Part shown: positions 34,928 through 46,000 of the stretch, piece after piece
Numbering within the stretch: the stretch's first letter is position 1
How the letters are laid out: each line of letters starts with the position of its first letter
NCBI RefSeq assembly: GCF_036785885.1
Contig: NC_092323.1
Location: forward strand, 10,734,501 to 10,798,500
Reading direction: 5' to 3'
Source of the DNA: Coffea arabica
Lineage: Eukaryota; Streptophyta; Magnoliopsida; Gentianales; Rubiaceae
DNA length: 64,000 bases
Notes under the pieces: model-generated
Told to the model about the DNA's origin: nothing
The model's database searches: none
The model's input: the letters and a program-made list of their open reading frames with translations, nothing else
Position numbers and translations under genes: made by a program

Positions 34928-35841
34928 AGCTTGTAACTTGAAAAGCTGGAGTCACTTGCACGCTTTATGATTTCTGTGTCCTTGTATTCTCACGTTTTCC
35001 TAGTCCGTGTTTTTCAGCATCTCAATTCGAAAGTGTAAAGTGATGTATATAGACATAGTATTTGGGATCAAAGATGCTAGTTTAAAGTGTCGTTTTATTC
35101 TGTACCTTGTTTGAAGACGACTGCTTGTAGCCTGACAGTTTCAATGCATGCATGCTAGATTGATAGACTGAAATTGCAGATTGGACATCTAGAAATGTAG
35201 GCTCTCTCTCTCTCTTTTTCTTTTCTATGGATTGCATGTTGAAACTTTTTAGCTTCGGGGTTCTTAGAAATCCTCAAAAGAATTCTTCTCGTCGGCTGAA
35301 GATTATATTTGGCATCCTTTCACTATTTTTTTTATTCTGCCAAAGAAATATTATCGTTTGGTTTATGATACACTTAATCAAACAGCCAACTTCCACCCGC
35401 ATGGAATGGCTAAGGCAAATGCACCTAGTTATCTTTCGTTAGCCCAGCCTAAATCTCCACCCTCCCCTCCTTGACGGCTTTACTTTGTTGTTGCTGTTTT
35501 TTTTTCATATATATATATATATATAATTTTGTTTAGTAAATAAAAAAAAAAAAGAAGTGAAAAGAAATTGGTGATGGGTTTATGATGACATTCTTTGGAC
35601 CGAATGGGTAATTTTGGAGCTGTCATAAAATGATAAAATTGGATTTAAACTCGTGGTCCGTATCATATGGAGCTTCAATTGTTTATTGCTACCTGCACAA
35701 AGTTATGTTCTTTTTTGGACATTGCTGATGCTTTATATGCTCTTTGTTCATACTTTCTAATTGCATTTCATTCAGTATGCATGTACAATGTGTTGAAGAT
35801 ACAATGTGTTATTCAAGTAAATTTACAAGGCTGGTTAGTAC
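34928..35841. other. Convergent 3' regions of YSL and FTSH6
   Basis: This holds the 3' UTRs of both genes. A CT run (about 35204-35216) and a TA microsatellite (about 35507-35525) are present. No further gene is seen. Confidence 0.5.
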
Positions 35842-38372
35842 TTAGGCCTCAATCAGCTCGCGTATTGGTTTTCTAGATAGATGATCAGGAGGAATGTCGG
35901 TAAACTCTGAGAGCAGAGCCCTGAACTCATCACCTGTCAGGGTTTCCTTTTCTTGCAACACTTCTACTATACTGTCCATTGCCTCCCTGCTATTTCTTAT
36001 GTGATTCTTTGCAATTTCATATGCTCTTTCAATAATCTGACGCACCGATTTATCAATATCTTCGGCAAGCTTTTCAGACAGGTTGTTTCTTGCCAGCATT
36101 CTCAGCACCACATCACTGCTCTGTCCTGCCGGATCAGTCAAAGACCACGGCCCAATCTCAGACATTCCATAAGTTGTCACCATCTGTTATTGGAAAAAAA
36201 GAATACCATCAGAGTAAGTTGAATTTGTAAAACTTGAATATAGTTATCCTGATTTCCAAAGAATTAAGTTCTTGAAACATACCTGTCTTGCTACTTGGGT
36301 AATCTGCTGCAAGTCTCCTGCAGCACCAGTTGTTATTTCTGGTTCGCCGAATATTATTTCTTCTGCGGCCCTACCTCCAAGCCCTCCAACAATTCTGGCG
36401 AAAAGCTGCTGCTTTGAGATCAGTGTTGGATCCTCACCGGGTATGAACCACGTCAGACCACGGGCTTGACCCCTAGGGATCATTGTCACCTTCTCTACTG
36501 GATCATGACCCGGTGTCAAGGTCCTGTATTCAGCCAAGGAAAACGATAAGCTCATAATGTATCGTTCATGTTAAACAGGCTAGACGCATGGAGGATCTTG
36601 CTTAACATGACTATTAAAGGAAGAAGCTTCGGTCCATTTTTTCATTTTTAGACTATTCCGCAAGAGTAAGATGAGTACATAACAACAGAAATGAGAATCA
36701 CTGAGTGATGAACTCACGCGCAGACTGCATGCCCAACTTCGTGATAAGCCACTAAAATCTTGCTCTTTCCATCCGTCATCTGGGTTCCCTCCATTCCAGC
36801 TACAATTCGATCAATTGAATCATCAATCTCTTTCAAGGTTATCTTATCTTTGCCTCTCCGACCAGCAAGAATAGCAGCTTCATTCATGAGGTTTGCAAGA
36901 TCTGCACCACTGAATCCTGGAGTCCTCATAGAAATGACACTGAGAGAGACATCCTTGTCGAGTTTCTTCTTGTTGCTGTGAACCTTCAATATTTCTTCTC
37001 TCCCTCTTACATCTGGGAGTCCAACACTAACCTGTTAAAACAAATTAAGATTTGGTAACTCCGTTATGATTACCATATTAGTAGTATGTTTCTGCTTCTC
37101 AAAGTCACATTAGCATGATTAGTACCTGTCTGTCAAACCTTCCTGGCCTAAGCAAAGCTTCATCTAGAACATCGGGTCTGTTAGTGGCAGCAAGGACAAT
37201 GACTCCAGTATTTCCCGTAAAACCATCCATTTCTGTGAGCAGCTGGTTAAGTGTTTGCTCCCTTTCGTCATTTCCTCCACCAATACCAGTTCCTCTCTGC
37301 CTCCCAACAGCATCAATCTCATCAATGAAGACCAAACATGGTGAATTCTGTTGAGCTTTGTTGAATAAGTCCCTCACTCTAGAAGCTCCCACTCCAACAA
37401 ACATCTCAATAAACTCTGAACCTGAAAGGGAAAAGAAAGGAACGCCCGCTTCTCCAGCTATGGCTTTAGCCAACAATGTCTTCCCTGTTCCTGGAGGTCC
37501 TATTAAGAGTACGCCCTTGGGAATTTTTGCTCCTACTGCAGCAAATTTATCTGGGGTTCTTAAGAACTCAACAACTTCCTGAAAATCTTGCTTTGCTTCA
37601 TCAACTCCAGCTACATCATCAAATGTCACTCCAGTATTTGGTTCCATTTGAAATTTGGCTTTGCTCCTGTAAGAATATTCCAATAGTTTTCAGTACTAAC
37701 TTCAACATTTTTATTGCTTACTAATGACCAATACTTGCATTGTAAATCAGAATGTTCAACTTACCTTCCTAATCCAAAAGGTAGGTTTGGACCTCCAGCT
37801 CCGGGTGTATTTGAAGAACTTCTCAAGAGGAGAGCGCCAAGCAGTATCAAGGGAAAAGCCAAATTTCCCAGCAAGTCAAGAACGGCAGAGGCCATATTCA
37901 CCTCCATTGGATGAGATGCAAAATCCACATCCTTCTCTTTGAGCTTTGTCAACAATTCTTGTGGCAATCCGGGCAGCTGAACTTTAACTCTCTGGATTTT
38001 CTCCAGTGCAGGATTGTATATCTCAACAATTGCCACAGTCCCATTCTCGAACAAATCCACCTTCTTAACATTACCTTGATCTAAGTACTCTAACAATCTT
38101 GAATATGACATTCTACTCGAACCAGCTTCTATTGGACTTTCTGGCTCTGGTCCAGCCCTTGCAGGCTGAGCCAGAGTCCCTCCAACTAGGCTTACACCAG
38201 TGCTTTGTAACAGGTTTCGCCGACTAAATTTGACATCAATATTCGCTACTGGAGTTCTGTGACATGTGTTCTCTCTGCTGGAGCTTTTGCTGATCATGGA
38301 ACTGTCTTTTGGATCATCTTGGCATTTGCAGATGGGAAGGTGAGAGATAGATAAAGATAGAGCAGGAGACAT
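35842..38372 (-). CDS. FTSH6: Chloroplast thylakoid AAA+ zinc metalloprotease FTSH6
   Basis: Five exons on the minus strand: 38372-37765, 37666-37126, 37031-36718, 36523-36283, 36183-35842; 681 residues, all phases consistent. The N terminus is a transit peptide followed by a twin-arginine lumen-type segment ([16 protein letters not shown]...QPARA), then one membrane helix near residue 180 ([13 protein letters not shown]). The AAA+ core has Walker A GPPGTGKT at 259-266 and Walker B IDEID at 317-321, with an SRH-type ATNRPDVLD. The zinc site is HEVGH at 480-484. The start MSP...SRLPIC-like wording and the DKDVSLSVI...[10 protein letters not shown] block fit FTSH6 better than FTSH2/8. FTSH6 is known for degrading LHCII and for HSP21 turnover after heat stress. 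It is nuclear-encoded and targeted to thylakoids. Confidence 0.93.
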
Positions 38373-38506
38373 TTTATTAACTGAAAATTTTTTCAGTAAC
38401 TTAAAGGTAGAGTGGATTCAAAACACTTAGTAGCTGTATGAGGATATCCTGTGTTTTCTGCAGTTGATGGCAGTTGGACAGTTTTGGAGGGAATGATTGT
38501 TTGCAG

Positions 38507-38514
38507 TTTAAATA
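38507..38514 (-). promoter_or_regulatory. TATA box of FTSH6
   Basis: On the minus strand TATTTAAA lies about 135 bp before the ATG, a plausible TATA box spacing. Confidence 0.5.
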
Positions 38515-38595
38515 GGAGAAGAGCAAGATGCTTCTAGCAGCTTTTGGCTTGGCAGTATATGTAGCGTGGATGTTTCTCATCCTAGTCGACTTTCG

Positions 38596-38603
38596 TTCGA
38601 GAA
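38596..38603. promoter_or_regulatory. Candidate heat-shock element upstream of FTSH6
   Basis: A palindromic TTCGAGAA (nTTCnnGAAn) about 80 bp upstream of the TATA box. Two perfect units are present; the next flanking units are imperfect. Arabidopsis FTSH6 is heat-induced, so a heat-shock factor site would make sense, but two units alone occur by chance quite often. Confidence 0.35.
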
Positions 38604-39499
38604 GGATCTGGAGTAGTTTATTTGTCTTGTAGATGACTCAGATGCATGAAATTAAGGATTCTTGATATTCAAGTTGGACCTCAAGAATGACAAACGTTAT
38701 AAACCCTCATTTTTTTTGGACCATACACTTGGAAAGGTGAAGGTCTTCCATTGCCCAATTTTTGTGTGGAGAAAAATGTGAAAGACCCTAAAGAGCTCAA
38801 GAAAATTTAAGAGCATGTTTGCTTTTACCAACTATATCCCGGATTAAAATCGAATACATATTCATCTCATTCAGCATTATTTGACACACAGTTGTCATAG
38901 TTTTGCATCAACCTACGCTTCCAAGTCTTGAGCCCCTAATCCAGAAGTTTGAATAGGAAAAATCTTAAGCCGTGAGTTTTCTGTTGGTGACTTCCCCACC
39001 CCCCCCCCTTTTTTTTTGGTCCACCTTTGAATTTTCCTGATAATTAGTTTTCTGATATTTTATTTATAATGTTTTAAAAATAATCAATCCCTAGTGTATT
39101 CCCTAATATATCTGCTCTCTAATCTGAAACTTGATCACCATCAATTAGAATAGTCAAAATTGAATCACTTGTTAAAATTCATTGGAAAAAGGAAGAAACC
39201 AATTTAAAAATAAAATTCACAATAACAAAGGGTATTTTCGGTCTCCCTCGGAGTTATGTGACACAAAATAAAAGTTAAGAGAATAAGGTAAATATCAATG
39301 CATGCCTTATCGAAGTAAATTATAGTTAATCCAACTTTTCAGTAAACTTTTTATTACTACAGAGTTTCCAAATTTTTACTCTTCTTTGAATGATTCTTGG
39401 ACTTCATGTCAATTTGTGGGAAATCAAATTGATTGACTGTTGAATGAGGATTTGAAATAACATATGAGTGATGTAAGGAGACGCTTTTGTTGAAACTTA
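38604..39499. other. FTSH6 distal upstream DNA
   Basis: AT-rich DNA with a C run (about 38999-39008) followed by a T run. No gene or paired repeats are supported. Confidence 0.4.
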
Positions 39500-40666
39500 G
39501 GGCCTGTTTGGAACCTGAGTTTTTTGGGAGTTTATCTAAAACTTTACTGTAGTGCACTGTAGAAGTTTTTGAAAAAATTTTGTATAAGTTTTTATAAGAT
39601 GAAAATTTTTTTTGTAAGGTGCAAAATTTTGTAGAAATTTTTGTAGAGTAAAAAAGTTTTTTTTCCTTTTCTTTTTTTTTTTCTTTCTTTTTCTCTTTCT
39701 CTTTCTTTTTCTTTTCTTTCTTTCCTTTTTCTTTTCTTTCCTCTCTTCTTCTTCTTCTTTCTTTTTCTTCTTCTTCTTTCTTTCTTTCCTCCCCGTTACC
39801 TCCCAGCAGCACTCACGCCCGCCACCCCTCTCCTCCATTTCCCCTTCTTCTCCCGCCACCTCCCCTCTGCCACCGCGACCCCCTCCCCCCGCCACCCCCT
39901 GCCCTTTTCCCTGGCCACCCCCTGCCCTTCCCCCTCCCCTATCCCTTTTCCCAAAACTCCCTCCCCCTCCCCCGCCACCCCCTGCAAAAGTTAAATCCGC
40001 CGCCCCCTGCAAAAGCTCCCCCACCCCGTCGCTCTCCTCTGCCCGCAACCCCCCTCCCCCACCCCTGCAAAAGCTCCCCCTCCCTCTCCCTCTGCCCGTA
40101 ATCGAACAGGAGGGTGGCCGGAAGATTCAGGTTGGTCTGGGGCGGCCGGAAGATTCAAGTCTAAAGACAGGAGGGCTCTTGGCTTCTTGACTGCAAATTC
40201 TCGAGAACCCTCCTCGTCGTTACTGCTGGTGCCAGTTAGCGTCGGCAGAACCTTTTTTATCTTTTATTGTTTTTGCAATTTTTCTTCTCCCCAAGCTGCG
40301 GGAGGGGAAAGGTAGAGGGAAAGAGGGGAGGGGAGAGGGAGAAAGAAAAAAAAAAAGAAAAAAGAGATTTTGGAAACTAACATATCGGTCAAAGGAGAAA
40401 GGGAGGGAGAGAAAAAAAAAAAAAAAGAAAGGCCGGCAAAAGTTGGGCGGAATAGTTACCGGCGCCGGAAGCGGTGGTGGAGGTGGTGGCCGGTTGGGTG
40501 GGGGAGGAAAAAGAAGAAGAAAAGTTGAAGGGAAAGTTTTTTGTGTATTATTTTAAAGTGTGTAGGTAAAAAACTTTGATAAGTTTTTTGGGGTCCCTGT
40601 AGCAAAAGTTATTAAAAAACTAGTAGCTAAAAAACTTGGCCAAAAACTTCACTTCCAAACAAGCCC
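39500..40666. mobile_element. Tourist/PIF-Harbinger-like non-autonomous element with strand-asymmetric core
   Basis: The ends are GGGCCTGTTTGGAA and its inverse TTCCAAACAAGCCC with one change, flanked by TTA on both sides (39497-39499 and 40667-40669). A TTA duplication with GGGCC-type ends fits PIF/Harbinger (Tourist); hAT is an alternative. The left third is almost pure pyrimidine on the plus strand (about 39655-40090) and the right part is purine-rich (about 40300-40540). Open frames here translate to Glu/Lys/Arg/Gly low complexity and are not genes. Confidence 0.7.
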
Positions 40667-40743
40667 TTAGTTACATAAAGTAATTTTAGGCCCCCATAAC
40701 TAGGGAATAAATGTTGCAGTGGTTGCTAAGTATAAAGAAAAGG

Positions 40744-41655
40744 GATAATATCAAGAAACTCTCATGAGGTTTTTCTTAATATCACCTAGTACCCCTAAAA
40801 TTTTAAAAATATCACTTATCTTCCTTACTCTTGTTATTTATGCAACAAAATTTTCAAAAATCCTAAACTACCTTTTTGCTTGCTAAATAAAAATACTCCT
40901 AAATCACTTTGTTTACTCCAAGAAAATCTTCACTAAAAAAACAATCTCTAGTAATACTACTACGTCACAATATGCTATAGTCCATAAAAATATAAATTTG
41001 AAAAATAAAAAATGTATTTGCGAAGAAATATACTAGCACCAATTTAACTTGGATAACTTTTCTATACACTGTCAATGCATAATTTTTTTTTTATATTAAA
41101 AGGTTTAAATCATGCAACATAATATAATTCAAATCATGCACATATCGCATACATCCAAAACTATTAGTGTAAAAAAAATCATTACACTGTTAGTATATGA
41201 AAAATTAATTCATTTAACTTTATATATTCAAAACTAATTTCTTATGATTTTTATTTTTTTTCCAACTTCTTTTTAACCAGTGCCCAAGATTTTAAATTGC
41301 ATTGATCATTATAAAAATCAATTCAAAAAAAAATCATATCCTACTCTATCATAACCACAAAAAATAAAAGAAATAATATTTAATTTACTATAATTTACAA
41401 ATAAAAAATGACATATTCATCCAAACAAAAAATAAGTAAGACAGAATGATGGAAAAAGAAGAAAGAGAAAAATGTACCTTTAAATTTATTTTTTAAACTT
41501 CATTTATTTGATATGTGAATTATATACCAAGTGAGGATTAATATAATCTTTTCACAATTCACAAGGGATGCAAGTAATATTTTTAAAACCTCAAGATGCT
41601 AAGTGATATTAGAAGAAACCTCAAGGAAGGTTTCTGATACTGATATTATCCCAAA
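40744..41655. mobile_element. Non-autonomous DNA transposon, family A copy 2, with nested MITE
   Basis: The left end reads GGGATAATATCAAGAAACTC and the right end closes with the inverse GATATTATCCC. Both continue inward as GAGGTTT(T/C)TTCTAATATCAC-type inverted repeats. The body matches copy 1 (13549-14260) over most of its length, apart from an extra 162 bp (41050-41211). No target-site duplication is evident, suggesting age. Confidence 0.68.
41050..41211. mobile_element. MITE of family B inserted in the family A element
   Basis: Absent from the matching place in copy 1 at 13549-14260. It is flanked by the 8-bp direct repeat ATTTAACT (41042-41049 and 41212-41219). The interior words CTATACACTGTCAATGCATA and CACTGTTAGTATATG resemble the 17471-17601 and 55717-55888 elements. 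Confidence 0.72.
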
Positions 41656-43057
41656 CACGTAGAAATCTTCAACTGCAAAAAATGCGAAGACAGCCAGCTC
41701 GGCTTCCCCCCTCTCCTTTCATTTTTCCCTTTTTTCCATTCATAAGTATACCCCGCGTACCATGGGTGCATATACCCTTTCACGGACACCTGGATAAACC
41801 CAGTAAAACAAACAACTTTCAGGACGAAGTTGAGTCCAGAAGAGTCGGGCTTTACTCTATATACGCAAAACTGTTAGGTACATGTCTAGTCATGGAAACC
41901 TTTACAGCTCTTAGGTGCACGGCAAGTTTCTCTATCTCTAGATACATGATAAGTCACAGGCTGAGCAGTGGCTTGACACAAGTCGTCGGACCAGGTCACC
42001 TGAACGACTCTGGATTTTGAGGCCGTAGCAGATTATCCGAAGAACAAAAGTCCGGAATCATATACATCTTTCAATGATTGATAAGCTTGGATGTCGCATG
42101 GATGTTGCAGCCAAATATAGATTTAGTGTTATGTAACTTCTGGTTTGATAACCTGAAAAATGTCAATTCCATGTCAAACTGCCATAGTATATAACAAACC
42201 AATTCAGCAGAAATTAACAATTCCTGTACAGACTAGCAGCATAGCTCAAAGCATGGACTTTAACTAATATACCTAACAAACCAGAGAAATCCAACAGGAT
42301 GTATTACCAACACACACAAACTCTGTGAAGTTACCAACAAAAAAAGCCAGGCTTTGCTACACACACTACCAAGTAAAATGAACAACACCCAACATAAAAA
42401 CTCCAGGAAGCGTATCCAAAATGGTAAAAATCAGCATGTTGTACCACACTGTGCACAACAACCTGCACATTCTAACATCACCAAAATTGCCAAACAAGGT
42501 AACAGAAGTAATTTAATCAGGGAGAAGACGCATTAGCATGTGGCATTGCTTGGACCTAACAGATAGGGTTATGCATAGAAAAAAAAAAAGCATCTTAATA
42601 TCCAGAACCATGTTTTTACGACTAAAAGAAATGGTCAAACAGCACATTGTACTCGAATGTGAAACATGTAGAGCGCCCGTAACATAGCAGCAAGTTAAAA
42701 CGATAGCAATTGCGAAAATAAAAATCAAGAGAAATTCCTTCAATCCCATGCTATTTTAATATTGATTTCCTTCAGCCAATGTAATGGTCACTATGAAGCC
42801 AAATTATGAACGATTCTATAGGCAACCAAGCACATTGCAACTGTATCAAATGCACTGCTTCATTACATGAAAACTAAAACAAGCAATTTCTGCATTAGAA
42901 TCAGGAAAAAATGCCATTGTCATGCAATAAAACAACCATGACCTGTGAGCAATTATTACAGTCAGATTTCTATCTCCATGATCCCAACCAAACCATGCAA
43001 GCATAAATCAAAGCTATTTATCTTCTACTATTTCATGTACAAAATATTCCAACATAA
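41656..43057. other. Downstream region of the JmjC gene
   Basis: It likely holds the JmjC 3' UTR on the minus strand. The plus-strand open frame 41682-42020 has no recognisable domain. No other feature is supported. Confidence 0.4.
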
Positions 43058-46000
43058 CTAATAAGATAATGGAACGAGAGGTAGTTCCTTAGAAAATGGT
43101 AAAGGAATAGCAACCTCTAAATATCTGCTCTTTGTCTGCTCAAAAAGGCTTATAGCATTGTCAAGTGCGTGGAGAGCCATCTTTTTAACCTATTGCAGGC
43201 AAAGAATGATTTAGTTCAAAGGTATTTCTGAATTAACCATATAGGATGTTACATAAAGCTGAAAAGGCAATCATCTCAACATCAACGATGATAAACTATG
43301 GCAATTACTTTCAAACTGCAACATGATGGTGGCAGGTATAGTTCATCAAATAGTTCATGCTGTAAAAGAACTAGAAAAAAGTCATAACAGAAAAGTAATG
43401 CTTCCTTCCGAAAATTTAAAAGTTCACTTCAGCACTAATATTTTCAGCTACTATACCTCTAACTTGTCCTCCTTGGCCTGATGTTTTTGTGGAAGAGTCC
43501 GAAATTCCTCAGACAAGCGAATACACTCAGAAATATTTTCAGGAGAAACAAAGTCGAGAGCAACCTTAATGCAAGACTGCAGAGTTGAATTGAGAAGATT
43601 AAAAGCTAGAAACAAAAAGAGAAAACGATAACATCCACCAGTAATGGAAAAAAAAAACTATTGGTATCCTGTATAGCATAACAGAAAGCAAATTTAGCAG
43701 ACCACGAAAACATATCTAGGGATAAGGAGGAAGAAATCTGTAATATGAGCATATTTTATAACAACTCAAGTACGGGAGACTAACAAGCAATCCTGAGTCC
43801 TACCGCAGCGTTTATACCCCTGTTATGAAAGAACCATCAAAAGTTCTGCAAATGACAAGGAACATCATACATCTGAATCATGCTAGTTACTACCACTCTG
43901 TCTTAGATGAAGGTGATATTTTTTAAGAAAAATACTGGTAAATCCCCTAAAAATGAAAGTTCTGTAAGAAATTTGTCTAGAAATGAAGAAGTAAAGTGTG
44001 ACAAATTTTGCAACACCCCTTCATGATGTTAAAGCAAGAACTAAAAACCAAGATCTCGATAAATTAAGATACAGGAATATGATCACCAGTTTCATTGTAG
44101 CAAATCAGCATAAAGAGTAACCAAACATGTCTCATAATTGCTAGTACATCCTGTAGGTGTCAAAAAGCTTTAGTATGAAACACGAGGGTTTTTGAGGAGC
44201 TGAGTATTGCACTCAGAACCAGGTGTTATCCCAAAGGATTTAAGAACCATTGGAATGTCGTTGAAGTTGTTTTCCCAGTATAAATTCCAGGTAAAAATGA
44301 AAAAGATGGCACAAAAAATTCCTTCTACAATCTGCCCAAGATTTAAATAAGCACACCTGAGCGCAACCATCTGCTTAAGATAGCCATGTACAGATGCTAA
44401 AAGAGATAGATTCCAGGTGCATTAAAACCATAGTTACACACTTAAAGGTTTGAAAGAGAGTTGAAAATATAAACATGCAAGGTGCTACATACCTTAAGAT
44501 TCCTAACTTGATGAGGACACCCTGCCGGCACAAAAACTGCATCACCGAGTTTTTGAACAAATGTCCAGGGTTCAACTCCTATATTGACCACATAAGAATA
44601 TTACATAAACCTTTTGGAAAAAAATTGAAAAGATACACAAGATTTGTTAAAGCTTTAAAAGATATTTAACCAACCAAACTCTTCCTTCAGCTTCTTCTTA
44701 TGATACTCAGTCAAGTAGAAAGCTTGGTCATGAATTGGGTGAACAATCTGGAGAATGAAACACATTGGATCATGATAATTAGTTGGTCCAGAGTTTGACA
44801 GTAACAAGAAGTCAATTGCTAACTCTCAGAGAGAGATGGGATCAAAATGTATCTATAGAGAGCTTAAATATAACAAACACATATGTAACCATATCAAGAT
44901 GCAGCACTTCCACTAAACATGGCCCCCCCAAAAACATTAAGCCCATGGTGACAGAACAGAACCAAGAAGATAATTAAACAAGCACAAGTTCAGGTTCAAT
45001 GAAAGGCAACACTAAGCAAACGTTAACACTGAAAATCATCTTCAAGTGATCCAAATAGGATTCAATAACATCTGTTAAAGGTGCTTAATTTACCCATCGA
45101 GACCAGATGCAACACTGACTTTCATGTCATCTAGTGAACATTTTCTAACATTTTCAGCACACGTTTATCAATCTCTAAATGCACAGGGAATGCCATTAAA
45201 AGACCACCTGTGTAACACTTCTTTTTGGCATGTCTTGGGACCTCATCGCAGAAACTTGTAAAAATAAAATTAATGATAAAATTACCTTTTCCACGGGACG
45301 GCAGTAAATATGCCTGAATTCCCTATGGTGCTTTCTAAGATATTCCTCTAGCTTGGGAACATCCTGCCGCCTGAATATATCCCAGATTGCCCCACCCTCG
45401 ACTTCAAAAAAACCATTCAGCTTGTTTTTGGTACCTATTTCAAACACATATACAGATTACATTTCCTGATGTACGTTCTTTTTTAGAAACACATACCCAG
45501 ATGGAACAATATCAAGCTCACCTACACTACTATTTTCCTTGTTCAAGTCTGTACTTCTAATATGTAATTCAGAGGCATTTTCAGTCAATGAACTTCTCAA
45601 TTTGCTATTCTGCCCATCACTAGACTGACTAGCTTCATCATTTCTTCTACCTGGCACACTCATTTGAGTTCCCAGCAACCCACCAATGTGAGAATTCTCA
45701 GAGGGCAATCCAAACTCTGTGACTGGTTTGGTCAAAATACCATCTTGCAATGTTTCAGCTGCAATGGAGGCACCACCTCCACTCCCTTTTCCAGCATTAG
45801 TTGGCAAATGATCAATACTCCCACTTTGAAGGTTCAAAGAATCAGAAATTTTAGGAGAAGCATGACTAACTTCAGCAGTTAATGCACTTCCAGATGGTTC
45901 CATCGTCGCAGGCACCTTCTCCACAGCCTCTTTATCACTTGGATCAGATGTCCCAAAGAGTTCTTTTTGGTCTTGGGCATCATGCTTTTGCTTGAGCTCT

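Noticed and set aside
39357-40048. Open minus-strand frames of 151 and 170 codons rich in Glu, Lys, Arg and Gly
   Set aside because: They arise from the near-pure purine strand inside a Tourist-like element; low complexity, no introns, no domain.
41682-42020. 112-codon plus-strand frame downstream of the JmjC gene
   Set aside because: No domain, no homologue known to me, and it overlaps the likely JmjC 3' UTR on the other strand.
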